From Propionibacteriaceae bacterium UBA7704 (GTDB taxonomy: Bacteria; Actinomycetota; Actinomycetes; Propionibacteriales; Propionibacteriaceae): DNA of 64,000 nt. A program made the translations under genes and the position numbers. This document shows positions 16,338 through 25,157 of the stretch, one piece after another. The stretch is from contig DLGC01000018.1 of assembly GCA_002482525.1 (NCBI GenBank), positions 1 through 64,000 of the forward strand, in the 5' to 3' direction. The notes beneath the pieces are model-generated. The model had not been told where the DNA came from and searched no databases. It worked only from the letters and a program-made list of their open reading frames with translations. Position 1 is the first letter of the stretch; each line of letters starts with the position of its first letter.

Positions 16338-17105
16338 ATGCATCGCAGGACTCTGATCGCGACCCTGGCCTTCATCGTCATGGCCGGCTCGTGGCTGGTT
16401 CCGCAGCCGGCCGAGGCCGCCTCCCGACCATCGATCAGCTCGCTCAGTCGGACGACGGCCGCCGTCGCCGGCGGCACCACCATCACGATTCACGGCAAGC
16501 GGCTGCACCTGGTGAAGGCGGTCTACTTCGGCGGCGCCAAGACCACCAAGATCAAACACGTCTCCCGCACCACCATCGTGGTCACCGCACCGCGCCACGC
16601 CAAAGGCACTGTGCGCATCTCGATGCGCACCTCAAGCGGCAAGTACCGCACCAAGCGCACCATCCGCTACAAGGCGACTCCCACCACCGCCAACTCCCAC
16701 GAGGCCGAGGTCCTGCGGCTGACGAATCAGGCCCGGGCCAAGGCCCGAAGCTGCGACGGCAAGACCACCTTGCCTGCCGTCGGGCCACTCACCTGGAACG
16801 GCAGCCTCGGCTATGCGGCTCGAGCCCACAGTCGCGACATGGCTCGGCGCAGCTACTTCTCCCACACCAGCAAGGACGGCACCAGCTTCGCCACCCGCAT
16901 CTCGCAAACCGGCTATCGCTGGCAAGCCATCGGCGAGAACATCGCTGCGGGCTACCCGTCCGCGTCCGATGTCGTGAAGGGTTGGCTCGGTAGTCCGGGC
17001 CATTGCGAGAACATCATGTCGGCCAGCTACACCCAGCTGGGCGTGGGCTACGCCACCGGCGGCCCCTACGGCACGTACTGGACGCAGGATTTCGGACGCC
17101 CCTGA
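16338..17105 (+). CDS. Secreted CAP/SCP-domain protein with IPT/TIG domain
   Basis: 255 residues. A signal peptide (1-28, ending AEAA) is followed by an IPT/TIG Ig-like domain (about 30-112, starting SISSLSRTTAAVAGGTTITI). A YkwD-type CAP domain (about 120-255) follows, with the conserved residues of YFSHTS, IGENIAAGY and SPGHCENIM. Bacterial CAP proteins are exported and of unclear biochemical role. GGAGAGGG precedes the ATG. The Lys/Arg-rich Ig-like region resembles other secreted proteins in the window. Confidence 0.9.
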   Translation: MHRRTLIATLAFIVMAGSWLVPQPAEAASRPSISSLSRTTAAVAGGTTITIHGKRLHLVKAVYFGGAKTTKIKHVSRTTIVVTAPRHAKGTVRISMRTSSGKYRTKRTIRYKATPTTANSHEAEVLRLTNQARAKARSCDGKTTLPAVGPLTWNGSLGYAARAHSRDMARRSYFSHTSKDGTSFATRISQTGYRWQAIGENIAAGYPSASDVVKGWLGSPGHCENIMSASYTQLGVGYATGGPYGTYWTQDFGRP

Positions 17106-17113
17106 CCGCTGCC

Positions 17114-17127
17114 CCTGAGCGCTCAGG
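17114..17127. terminator. Short palindrome at convergent gene ends
   Basis: CCTGAGCGCTCAGG is a perfect 14-bp palindrome between the CAP stop and the response-regulator stop, overlapping the latter. There is no U-run, so it is a weak terminator candidate at best. Confidence 0.3.
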
Positions 17128-17785
17128 CGTGTCGGACCAGTCCCGACTCGTAGGCGAACAGCACCAATCCGACCCGGTCACGGCACTGCAGCTTCGCCAG
17201 TAGCCGCCCGATGTGGGTCTTCACGGTGCCCTCTGCCATGTACAGCTTGGTGCCGATCTCAGCATTGGTGGCCCCGGCGGCGATCTCCACCAGCACCTCA
17301 CGCTCGCGCTCGGTGAGCATGTCCAGCCGGGGATCCTCCCCCTCAGGATTTGTCGGCAGCGTCGGCACGACGTGGTCGAGCAGGCGCCGCGTCGCCGACG
17401 GTGCGATCACCGACTCGCCGTCGGCCACGGTTCGGATCGCATTCAACAGATCATCGGGCCGGGCGTCTTTGAGCATGAAGCCGGACGCACCGGCCTTCAG
17501 CGCCGAGAACACGTACTCGTCCAGGTCGAAGGTCGTCAGCACCAGCACCCGGGTAGGAACCCCGGCCGCCACGATCTGCCGCGTCGCCTCCACGCCGTCC
17601 ATCACCGGCATCCGGATGTCCATGAGAACCACGTCGGTCGGAATGCGCGTCACTTGATCCACGGTGTCCGCACCGTCTGCGGCCTCGCCGACCACCTGAA
17701 GATCGTCTTCGGCCTCGATCAGCATGCGAAAACCACTGCGCACCAGCGCCTGGTCATCGGCCAGGAACACTCGGGTGGCATTCAT
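17123..17785 (-). CDS. Response regulator, NarL/FixJ type
   Basis: 220 residues. The receiver domain has the acidic pair D10-D11, phospho-acceptor D56 in VVLMDIRMP, a Thr in LTTF and a Lys in LKAGASGFMLKD. The C-terminal LuxR-type HTH (about 150-210) contains LTEREREVLVEIAAG and AEGTVKTHIGRLLAKL. It acts as a DNA-binding transcription factor activated by the kinase encoded just upstream. The ATG was chosen from AAAGGAAGAG 6-8 nt before it. The gap to the kinase stop is 13 bp, so the two form one operon. Regulated genes are unknown. Confidence 0.92.
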   Translation of the reverse strand: MNATRVFLADDQALVRSGFRMLIEAEDDLQVVGEAADGADTVDQVTRIPTDVVLMDIRMPVMDGVEATRQIVAAGVPTRVLVLTTFDLDEYVFSALKAGASGFMLKDARPDDLLNAIRTVADGESVIAPSATRRLLDHVVPTLPTNPEGEDPRLDMLTEREREVLVEIAAGATNAEIGTKLYMAEGTVKTHIGRLLAKLQCRDRVGLVLFAYESGLVRHA

Positions 17786-17798
17786 AGATCTCTTCCTT

Positions 17799-19013
17799 TC
17801 ACTGACCGGCCCGCAGCGGCAGTACTGCGGTGACCTGGAAACCGCCGCTCGGTCGGGAGCGGGTGAGCAGGCGCCCACCCATCGAGGTCACACGTTCATT
17901 CATACCGCGCAATCCGTGCCCCGGAGAGGTGGACTCCTCACTGCCGGTGCCGGCTCCATTGTCGAGAACATCAATGCTGATGTCGCGCATTCCGTAGGTG
18001 ATGGTGACCTGCGCGGTGGCTTCGGGTCCGGCATGCTTCAAGAAGTTCGTCAGGGCTTCCTGCACCACTCGATACACCGTCAGGGCCAGCGCCGCCGGAA
18101 CCTTCGGCGGCTGTCCCCGCACATCCAAGGTGGCCCGGTCCGAGGCGCGCTCCACCAGTTCGGCAATGTCGTTCAAGGTGGGTGCCGGTGCGAAATCGAC
18201 TTGCTCGGATTTCGGCTCGTCGCGCAGCACCCCGACGATACGACGCATCTCGCTGAGCGCCTCACGTCCGGTCTCAGCAATGGTGGTCAAGGCCTCCTGG
18301 GCGGCTTCGGGACGCTTGGCTGCGGCGGCTTTGCCGCCCTCGGCCTGCACGATCATCACCGACAACGAGTGCGCCACGATGTCGTGCAGTTCGCGGGCGA
18401 TCTGGCTGCGCGCCTTGCTCTCGGCCAGCCGCGCCTGCTGCTCGCGTTCGTCGAGGAGCCGTTGGTAGCGCTCTTCGGCGGCCTCGACCCGATCCTGATC
18501 TGCGGCCACCGCCTCGCGGACCCGGCGTCCGATGGCGTAGGGGGTGATCACCAGCCCGATGCACACCGACCAGGCCAGCACCAGCGACAGCAGGGTCTTC
18601 AGACTGATGTAGGTCGGATCATCAATGATCCACCGCACCGGCCCCAGAATCGAGGCGATGCCGCCGATCACCACGACCAGTCGAGCTTCGTGACCGGGAA
18701 TCCACCGCGCCATCGTGTAGGAAACCAGCGGCACGACCGCCAAGGTCGCCATCGGAGCATCGGAGACGATCAGTTGCATGACCCCGGCCACGGTGACACC
18801 GGCCAACATCAGGATCGGCGAATGTCGACGCAGCACCACCGGCGCCACCATCAGGATCGCCGCCACCATCTGCGCAACATCGAGGTGCTGATCCAAACCG
18901 CGCATCGAATACGGCGGAATGGTCAGCAAGCCGATGGCGCCCGCCATCGTCGCGTCCAGGATCCAGTCGTGCCTGGTCGCGCCCGGCGGGAAGATCACCT
19001 CACGGAGTTGCAT
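17799..19013 (-). CDS. Sensor histidine kinase (HisKA_3 family)
   Basis: 404 residues. About five membrane helices (residues 15-165) are followed by a coiled linker (165-205) and the HisKA_3 dimerisation helix with H210 in ARELHDIVAHSLSVM. An HATPase_c domain follows, with QEALTNFLKHA, DNGAG and GHGLRGMNERV. It autophosphorylates H210 and passes the phosphate to the NarL-type regulator encoded next. The ATG at 19013 fits a TAGGCT 8 nt upstream; a longer open frame lacks membrane-protein character. The input signal is unknown. Confidence 0.9.
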   Translation of the reverse strand: MQLREVIFPPGATRHDWILDATMAGAIGLLTIPPYSMRGLDQHLDVAQMVAAILMVAPVVLRRHSPILMLAGVTVAGVMQLIVSDAPMATLAVVPLVSYTMARWIPGHEARLVVVIGGIASILGPVRWIIDDPTYISLKTLLSLVLAWSVCIGLVITPYAIGRRVREAVAADQDRVEAAEERYQRLLDEREQQARLAESKARSQIARELHDIVAHSLSVMIVQAEGGKAAAAKRPEAAQEALTTIAETGREALSEMRRIVGVLRDEPKSEQVDFAPAPTLNDIAELVERASDRATLDVRGQPPKVPAALALTVYRVVQEALTNFLKHAGPEATAQVTITYGMRDISIDVLDNGAGTGSEESTSPGHGLRGMNERVTSMGGRLLTRSRPSGGFQVTAVLPLRAGQ

Positions 19014-19021
19014 CGCGCTCA

Positions 19022-19027
19022 AGCCTA
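19022..19027 (-). promoter_or_regulatory. -10 element TAGGCT of kinase-regulator operon
   Basis: Minus-strand TAGGCT ends 8 nt before the ATG at 19013, leaving no room for a ribosome binding site if transcription starts at the usual distance. Confidence 0.42.
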
Positions 19028-19066
19028 GTGGCGGCCCTGACACCGGTCGGCCTCCCGCTCCGCGGG

Positions 19067-19072
19067 TAGGGT
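19067..19072 (+). promoter_or_regulatory. Possible -10 TAGGGT of lipoprotein gene
   Basis: TAGGGT lies 21 nt upstream of the ATG at 19093, and GGGAGGGG serves as ribosome binding site between them. No convincing -35 was seen. Confidence 0.3.
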
Positions 19073-19092
19073 GTGTGCCCACGGGAGGGGCC

Positions 19093-19881
19093 ATGAAAAG
19101 ACTGATCGCGGGTGTGCTGCTGGTGCTGGCCGTCACCGGCTGCGCCGGTGCCGCGCCGACGCAGAATCCCAGCGCCACCGAGCCGCCCTTGGCTCAACTC
19201 AGTGTTGGAGACTGCACGGCCGGTCTCGATTCCGGGAAGACTCTGTCGGTGCCCACCGTGGACTGTGCAAAGCCGCACAACTGGGAGGTGGCTGGACTGG
19301 TTCCGCTGGACGAGCAGAGCTATCCCGGACCGGACGTCTTGCGCACCACGGCCAGCCAGAAGTGCCCCGCGATCTTCCGTGACTACGTCGGCGTCAATAC
19401 GGCGGCCAGCCCCTACACGCTGACCTACCTGGCCCCTAGCGAGATTCACTGGAGCGATCCGGAAAACCGCACCGTGGTGTGCTTGGCCGGTTCGACGGAC
19501 GTGAAGATCACCGATTCGCTGAAGGACACCAACCTGGTCTTTCCTCAGGTCGGCGAATGCACCCAGCAGCCGCCTGCCGGCGGTGTCGGCGTGAAACTGA
19601 CCTCCTGCGACACCGAGCACTACTACGAGGTGTACGCGGCCAAAGAGTGGACGGGCAAGAAGGCCCCCACCGACAAGCAGTTGGCCCAGTTGTACCGGGA
19701 GGTGTGCTTGAAGGGCTTCACGAAGTTCGTCGGGGTGGACTCCGGAAAGTCCAAGTACGAAATCCTGCGTTTCCAGGCGCCGTCGGCGTCGTGGAGTTCA
19801 GTACCCGATCACCGCACCGTGTGTGCAGCGGGCTCGCCGTCCGGAGGTATCACCGGAACCCTGAAGGGTGCCAAGAAGTAG
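19093..19881 (+). CDS. Lipoprotein of septum-formation (Septum_form) type
   Basis: 262 residues. A type II signal peptide with lipobox VTGC places the mature Cys near residue 17. The rest is an internal duplication. Both halves begin VG-D/E-C, carry a second Cys followed by an H (DCAKPHNWEV and SCDTEHYYEV), and later have a C....F..(Y/F)VG block. This matches the actinobacterial Septum_form domain, found in membrane or surface proteins of poorly known role. GGGAGGGG precedes the ATG. It converges with the FMN reductase, with 3 bp between stops. Confidence 0.85.
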   Translation: MKRLIAGVLLVLAVTGCAGAAPTQNPSATEPPLAQLSVGDCTAGLDSGKTLSVPTVDCAKPHNWEVAGLVPLDEQSYPGPDVLRTTASQKCPAIFRDYVGVNTAASPYTLTYLAPSEIHWSDPENRTVVCLAGSTDVKITDSLKDTNLVFPQVGECTQQPPAGGVGVKLTSCDTEHYYEVYAAKEWTGKKAPTDKQLAQLYREVCLKGFTKFVGVDSGKSKYEILRFQAPSASWSSVPDHRTVCAAGSPSGGITGTLKGAKK

Positions 19882-19884
19882 CGC

Positions 19885-20475
19885 TCAGCCGTGCAACAGG
19901 TCGTCGTAGCTGGGCACTGCGGCTTCGGGCAGCTCTTTGAGTGGACGGGCTTGCGTCATGCGTAGGGCGAAGGCGTCCGCGGCGCGCGCGATACGGAAGT
20001 CCAACTCAGCGGTATCGGCCCAATCAGCGGTGGCTGCGAAGACCGCGAGTGGGCTCACATCTGCCTTCAAGAAGGAAAACAGCGGCAGCATGGCATGTTC
20101 GACCATCAAGGAGTGCCGCGGGCTGCCACCAGTCGCGCCGAGCAGCATCGGACGCCCAATCAGCGCCCGCGGGTCCAGGGCATCGAAGAAGAGCTTGAAC
20201 AGCCCCGAATAGGAGCCGTTGTACACCGGTGTCACCGCGATCACGCCGTCGGCGGAGATGACCGCCTCCTGGGCTTGGCCCAGAGCGTCGGATACCTGTC
20301 GCTGCGTGAGTGCGGTGGCGAGGTCACCGGCGAGGGTGTGTAGTTCGACGTGTTCGACGTCGGCACTGCACCCACGGTCGGCCAAGGCCGCGCGTGTGCT
20401 CTGAGCGAGCAGATCGCCCAGACGGCGACTGCTCGACGGTTGTGCAGCTCCAGCAGTGATCGATACCAGTTTCAC
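19885..20475 (-). CDS. NADPH-dependent FMN reductase
   Basis: A 196-residue flavodoxin-like reductase. The N-terminus VKLVSITAGAAQPSSSRRLG is the phosphate-binding loop, and mid-protein TPVYNGSYSGLFKLFFDALD and LLGATGGSPRHSLMVEHAM are typical of the CE1759/MsuE group. These enzymes supply reduced FMN to oxygenases or reduce quinones. It begins with GTG at 20475; the frame is open further upstream but runs antisense into the MscS gene, which is not credible. It is divergent from mscS, 55 bp apart. Confidence 0.88.
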   Translation of the reverse strand: MKLVSITAGAAQPSSSRRLGDLLAQSTRAALADRGCSADVEHVELHTLAGDLATALTQRQVSDALGQAQEAVISADGVIAVTPVYNGSYSGLFKLFFDALDPRALIGRPMLLGATGGSPRHSLMVEHAMLPLFSFLKADVSPLAVFAATADWADTAELDFRIARAADAFALRMTQARPLKELPEAAVPSYDDLLHG

Positions 20476-20530
20476 GCTTGGGAAACGCGTCGATCGCCCC
20501 TGGGCATTCCAGATCGGCCAAAATGGGTAC

Positions 20531-21412
20531 ATGAATCTGCCCACCTGGGTGACCACCAGCCAGTTGGTTTCGGTGTTGCTGGTCGTCGTGGTCACCCTGG
20601 TGACCCGCTTCCTGCTGATCCGTCTGGTGCACCGCATGACGACGCACGCCTTGGAGCGCGCCAAGAAGCGCCGCGAGCGAGGCCCCAGTCGCGCCGACCA
20701 GATCTGGGAATCGGTAGTGATGGTCGACGACGAGCGCTTCGAGCAACGCACCACCACGCTGGGCTCGGTGGGATCCAGCATCATCAGCATCACCTTGTTC
20801 ATCATCGCGCTGTTGACGATCATGGCGATCTTCGGTGTGCCGCTGGCGCCGCTGTTGACCTCCGCCGGTGTGGGTGGGGTGGCCTTGGCCTTCGGTGCGC
20901 AGAGCCTGGTGAAAGACTTCCTTTCCGGCATGTTCATGCTGATGGAGGACCAGTACGGCGTCGGTGATCTGATCGACACCGGTGAGGTCACCGGAACCGT
21001 GGAGGAGTTCGGTCTGCGAGTGACCCGCCTGCGCGATGTGTCCGGCACCATCTGGTACGTCCGCAACGGCGAGATCCTGCGGCTGGGCAACCAGAGCCAG
21101 GGGTGGTCGACGGCAATCGTGGACATTCCGGTCGCCTACAACGAGGACCCCGATCGCGCCATCGCCATCCTGGACGAGGTCGCCGCTCGCGCGGCGGATG
21201 ACCCGGAGATCGCACCGCTGCTCATCGATACACCGAAAGTCATCGGCGTCACCTCGGTCTCGCCGGCCACCATGACCATTCGGGTGTCGGGCAACACCCA
21301 ACCCAACCAGCATTGGGGAGTGCAGCGTTGGCTGCTGCGCCATTGCTTGGCGGCTCTCACTGAGGCGGGAGTGCGCAGCCCGACATCGTTGGGTCTGAGC
21401 AATCCCGAATGA
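20531..21412 (+). CDS. Mechanosensitive ion channel, MscS family
   Basis: 293 residues. One N-terminal hydrophobic helix (about 10-32) is followed by a charged stretch and a membrane pair (about 82-125). The pore helix reads SAGVGGVALAFGAQSLVKDFLSG, the MscS signature, and a cytoplasmic beta domain starts VGDLIDTGEVTGTVEEFGLR. It opens under membrane tension to release solutes during osmotic downshock. The ATG at 20531 follows CAAAAT by 6 nt rather than a ribosome binding site. Confidence 0.92.
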   Translation: MNLPTWVTTSQLVSVLLVVVVTLVTRFLLIRLVHRMTTHALERAKKRRERGPSRADQIWESVVMVDDERFEQRTTTLGSVGSSIISITLFIIALLTIMAIFGVPLAPLLTSAGVGGVALAFGAQSLVKDFLSGMFMLMEDQYGVGDLIDTGEVTGTVEEFGLRVTRLRDVSGTIWYVRNGEILRLGNQSQGWSTAIVDIPVAYNEDPDRAIAILDEVAARAADDPEIAPLLIDTPKVIGVTSVSPATMTIRVSGNTQPNQHWGVQRWLLRHCLAALTEAGVRSPTSLGLSNPE

Positions 21413-21574
21413 GCCGTCCGCGCGGACTCGACGTCTGGCCTGCCACAGATTTCCCGGTTCTCCGACCTGGTTCAGCGTTGCGACCGACAATGGTGTTCTC
21501 AGGCCGAACACACCCGGGCGGTGGCGGCGAGTAACGGTCATCCGCGTCGGGTTGCAGCGATGAAAGGCGATTCG

Positions 21575-23533
21575 ATGACCCCTCGCTCGAACCGGTGGGC
21601 TGCCGCGGCCGCCCTCATGGCCCTCGCCGTCTCACCACTGACCGCCCCTGCCACCCCGGCCGCAGCCCAGACGCTTCCAGCGGCAGCACCGAAGAATGTC
21701 ATCATCATGATCGGCGACGGCATGGGCTACAACGCGATCGATCTGTACAGCGCCTACGCCACCAACAAGACCTATCGGCAGGTGAGCGGATCCGCTGGCT
21801 CCCTGACGCAGGAGCCTGGCGTGGCCTCGCTGAGCTTCGAGTCGTGGCCAGTACAGACCTCGGTGAGCACCTATTCGCTGACCACGACAGCCAGTCAGGT
21901 CGGCTATAGCTCGGCGAAAGCCTGGGGCAGCGTCGACTGGATCAAGAGCAACCCGACCGACTCCGCAGCTGCCGGAACCGCGCTGGCCACCGGGGTGAAG
22001 ACCCGCAATGGCGTTCTCGGCTTCGATGGCAGCGGCCGCGAGTTGGAAGACCTGACCCAGCGCGCCGATGCGCTGGGGAAGGCGACTGGCGTGGTGACCA
22101 CCGTGCCTATCAGCCACGCCACCCCCGCCGCCTTCGCCGCGCACGATCCGAGCCGCAGCGATCTGGTCGCCATCACCCACCAATACCTGACCGACGACTA
22201 TCTGGACGTGGTCATGGGTGCCGGACACCCCTTCTATGACAACTCCCACCAGCAGCTGAGTACCGGCTCCTTCAGCGCGATCGGCTCAGCGGACTGGGCC
22301 AAGCTGACGACCGGCGCCACCGGCTTCACCTTCATCGATACCGCAGCCGATTTCGACGCGATCGCCGCGGGCACCTGGGTTCCCTCGCGAGTGTTCGGAG
22401 TCGCACAGGTCGCCAGCACCCTGCAGCAGTCGCGTGCCGGAACCAGCACCGTCCCCTACGACACGGCGCGCAACGACGTTCCCGATCTGGCCACGATGTC
22501 GACGGCGGCATTGAACGTCCTGAAGCAGAACGACTCCGCCGGCAAGGGCTTCTTCACCATGATCGAGGGCGGTGCGATCGACTGGGCCGGCCATGCCAAT
22601 CAGAGCGCCCGTAGCATCGAAGAGACCGCCGATTTCGTCAAAGCCATCGACGCGACCGTGACCTGGGTGGAAGCCAACAGCTCCTGGGATGACACCTTGC
22701 TGATTGTCACCGCCGACCATGAGACCGGCTACCTGACCGGGCCCGACACCAGTGGCACCACCTGGGATCCCATCACTCCTGCGGGGGAGACCATAGTTCC
22801 TGACCTGAGTTGGCTTCGCCGCGACCACACCAACCAACTGGTGCCGCTGTACGCCACCGGCAAAGGTGCGGCCGGTTTGGCCGCCGCGGCTACCCAGTCA
22901 GATCTGGTGCGCGGCAGCTATCTGGACAACACCGCGGTGGCGAACCTGCTGCTCAAGAACCTGTGGAAGCCTTCGGAGTTGCTCGCCGCCACCGTCACGG
23001 CAGGCTCGGTCCGTACCGCAGCGAACAAGGCTGCAACGATCCCGGTTCGAATCGACAAGGCCAATTTGACCGGCACCGTCTCAGCGAAGATCGGCACCCG
23101 CACGGTGAGTGCCGGTCTGGTCTCGGGCCGGGCAAGCCTGGCGATTCCTGCCGGTTCGCTCGCGGTGGGCAGCCACCAGGTCCCGATCAGCTATTCCGGA
23201 TCCGACACCTACGCGGCCGCCACGACGACAGCCTCAGTCACGGTGACGAAGGCAGCCAGTTCCACGTCGGTGAAGCTCCGCAAGAAGGTGCGCAGCGGTA
23301 CCAGAGCCACCTTCGTGGTCACCGTCCACGCATCGGGTGCCCCCCGGACGGGCACCGCGACGGTGAGAATCGGGTCACGTTCCGCTCGGGCGGTGGTGAA
23401 CTCCCACGGGAAAGCGAGGGTCTCCTTCCCGAGGTTCACCCGGCGCGGGAAGGTGCTGGTCAAGGTCACCTACTCCGGCAACGCGACACTGACCCACAGT
23501 CATGCGCGGAAACGGCTGAGGGTGATCCGCTGA
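21575..23533 (+). CDS. Secreted alkaline phosphatase with C-terminal Ig-like domains
   Basis: 652 residues. A Sec signal peptide (1-32) precedes an alkaline-phosphatase catalytic domain with metal ligand motif IIMIGDGMG and the Ser nucleophile near residue 130 in TDSAAAGTALATG. Further metal-binding motifs are MIEGGAIDWAGHAN and TADHETG. Residues from about 470 on form two Ig-like modules. The last is Lys/Arg-rich and resembles the DUF218 protein tail. It releases phosphate from organic esters outside the cell. The ATG at 21575 was chosen because AAAGGCG lies about 6 nt upstream; starts at 21521 or 21560 are possible. No clear Pho box was found. Confidence 0.9.
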   Translation: MTPRSNRWAAAAALMALAVSPLTAPATPAAAQTLPAAAPKNVIIMIGDGMGYNAIDLYSAYATNKTYRQVSGSAGSLTQEPGVASLSFESWPVQTSVSTYSLTTTASQVGYSSAKAWGSVDWIKSNPTDSAAAGTALATGVKTRNGVLGFDGSGRELEDLTQRADALGKATGVVTTVPISHATPAAFAAHDPSRSDLVAITHQYLTDDYLDVVMGAGHPFYDNSHQQLSTGSFSAIGSADWAKLTTGATGFTFIDTAADFDAIAAGTWVPSRVFGVAQVASTLQQSRAGTSTVPYDTARNDVPDLATMSTAALNVLKQNDSAGKGFFTMIEGGAIDWAGHANQSARSIEETADFVKAIDATVTWVEANSSWDDTLLIVTADHETGYLTGPDTSGTTWDPITPAGETIVPDLSWLRRDHTNQLVPLYATGKGAAGLAAAATQSDLVRGSYLDNTAVANLLLKNLWKPSELLAATVTAGSVRTAANKAATIPVRIDKANLTGTVSAKIGTRTVSAGLVSGRASLAIPAGSLAVGSHQVPISYSGSDTYAAATTTASVTVTKAASSTSVKLRKKVRSGTRATFVVTVHASGAPRTGTATVRIGSRSARAVVNSHGKARVSFPRFTRRGKVLVKVTYSGNATLTHSHARKRLRVIR

Positions 23534-23592
23534 GGGGTATTGCCCTGGCGGGTTCCTCACCTCGACTCCCGTTACGGACCATTGCTGCGGCG

Positions 23593-24465
23593 TCAGCCAG
23601 GCAGGAGGTCCTCCGGTGGCGTGGCCTGGCGTCCCAAGGTGCGCGTTGCGCCGGCGGAGGCCACGATCACACAGCCCATGGCGACGATTTCCACCCAGCT
23701 GAGTTGCTCGCCGAGGATCACGAGGGCGGCCAGGGCGGCCACGGCCGGCTCCAGGCTCATCAGGATCCCGAAGATGCCCGGGGAGATGCTGCGCAGGGCC
23801 ACCATCTCCAAGCCGTAGGGAATCACCGAACTCAGCACCCCTACTGCCGCCCCGAGCAGGAGCACTTTCGGCTGCAGCAGCTCACTGCCACCGGACAGAA
23901 TTCCCGGCACCAGAAAGATGAGGGCACCCAACATGGCGCCCACGCTGACCCCGGTCACTCCGGACCACGACACCCCCGTGCGCCGCCCCAGCAGAATGTA
24001 GGCCGCCCAGCCGGTCGCGGCCAGCAGGGCGAAGCCGACGCCGATCCAGTCCACCGTGACCGGGAAGACTCCCAGTAGCGCGACGCCGATTCCGGCCAGC
24101 GCCACCCACACCAGGTCGAGCCAGCGACGAGAGCCCAGCAGCGCCACCGCGAGCGGACCCAGGAACTCGATGGTGACGGCCAAGCCGATCGGGATTCGGG
24201 AGAACGACATGTAGATGGCCCAGTTCATGGTGGCCAGGGCGATGCCATAGCCGATGACCACTCGCCATTCGGCCCAGGTGCGTCCCGTCAGCCGCGGCCG
24301 TGCGACCAGCATCAGCACCGCAGCCGCCACCGCCATCCGCAGCCAGGCGATGGCGGTCGGTGGCGCCAACTCGAACAGTGATTTCGCGAAGGCAGCCCCA
24401 ACCTGCACCGAGACGATGGCCCCCACCACGAGCCACACCGGGCTCAGCCAGGACGGCAGCCTCAT
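23593..24465 (-). CDS. EamA/DMT-family exporter (RhtA-like)
   Basis: A 290-residue polytopic protein with about ten hydrophobic helices in two EamA repeats. Motifs such as SRIPIGLAVTIEFLGPLAVAL and SISPGIFGILMSLEPAVAALAALVILGE match the RhtA threonine/homoserine exporter branch. The substrate is not certain. Its ATG overlaps the end of tag by 4 nt, so the two are co-translated; the pairing gives no clear functional clue. It converges on the phosphatase gene. Confidence 0.85.
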   Translation of the reverse strand: MRLPSWLSPVWLVVGAIVSVQVGAAFAKSLFELAPPTAIAWLRMAVAAAVLMLVARPRLTGRTWAEWRVVIGYGIALATMNWAIYMSFSRIPIGLAVTIEFLGPLAVALLGSRRWLDLVWVALAGIGVALLGVFPVTVDWIGVGFALLAATGWAAYILLGRRTGVSWSGVTGVSVGAMLGALIFLVPGILSGGSELLQPKVLLLGAAVGVLSSVIPYGLEMVALRSISPGIFGILMSLEPAVAALAALVILGEQLSWVEIVAMGCVIVASAGATRTLGRQATPPEDLLPG

Positions 24466-25037
24466 GCTGCGTCCCGGCAGCGGGCGTAGGCCGGGCAGGA
24501 GACCAGGTGATCGTTGTACAGACCGACAGCTTGCGCGAAGGCGTAAACGATCGTGGGCCCGCAGAAGCGGAAACCGGCCTTCTTCAACTGCCGGGAGAGT
24601 TCGTCGGTGGCGGGATCGGTGGCTGGTGCTTGGCTCAGGTCAGTGAGCCGGTGCTGCACCGGGGTGCCGCCGACCGTGCGCCAGATGAATTCGCTGAAGC
24701 CTCCCGGATGGTCTGCCTCGATGCGCAGCCAGGCCCGGGCGTTGCCGATGGTGGCTTCGATCTTGCCGCGGTGGCGCACAATGCCGGCATCGGTGAGTAG
24801 CTCGGTGACCTCGGCGTCTCCCCAGTCGGCGATCACGGCCGGCTCGAAGCCGGCGAAGGCAGCCCGGAATCCCTCGCGCTTTCGCAGAATGGTGATCCAG
24901 GCCAGCCCGGCTTGAAAGCCGTCCAGGGTGAGCTTTTCGAACAGTGCCCGGGAGTCGCGCTCGGGCATTCCCCATTCGTCGTCGTGGTAGCCCACATACA
25001 GCGGATCGCTGCCGCACCACCCGCAACGCTCGCCCAT
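24462..25037 (-). CDS. tag: DNA-3-methyladenine glycosylase I
   Basis: 191 residues. The N-terminus GERCGWCGSDPLYVGYHDDEWG and the segment FEKLTLDGFQAGLAWITIL are family signatures, with a Glu in the catalytic region. Zinc ligands fit the N-terminal Cys and the C-terminal H...C.....C (NDHLVSCPAYARC). It excises 3-methyladenine from alkylated DNA in base excision repair. The ATG at 25037 follows AAAGGGG at good spacing. It is the first gene of the pair with the EamA exporter and lies downstream of the hppA terminator. Confidence 0.94.
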   Translation of the reverse strand: MGERCGWCGSDPLYVGYHDDEWGMPERDSRALFEKLTLDGFQAGLAWITILRKREGFRAAFAGFEPAVIADWGDAEVTELLTDAGIVRHRGKIEATIGNARAWLRIEADHPGGFSEFIWRTVGGTPVQHRLTDLSQAPATDPATDELSRQLKKAGFRFCGPTIVYAFAQAVGLYNDHLVSCPAYARCRDAA

Positions 25038-25107
25038 CTCAGACCCCTTTCCCTGGCACATGCTAGACCCGACCTGCGACAGCCGAGGTGCGGGGCCGAC
25101 GGCACAA

Positions 25108-25149
25108 CGAATCCGGGGCAGACCCCCGCAAGGGCCTGCCCCGGATTCG
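25108..25149 (-). terminator. Hairpin terminator downstream of hppA
   Basis: A perfect 14-bp stem (CGAATCCGGGGCAG pairing with CTGCCCCGGATTCG) encloses a 14-nt loop that can itself pair CCC with GGG. It lies 8 bp after the hppA stop. There is no U-tract, as is usual in GC-rich actinobacteria. Confidence 0.75.
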
Positions 25150-25157
25150 ATCTCAGC

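Noticed and set aside
21456..21473. Pho box before the alkaline phosphatase
   Set aside because: GGTTC occurs twice, but 13 bp apart instead of the 11-bp repeat expected for PhoP sites, and the remaining bases do not match.
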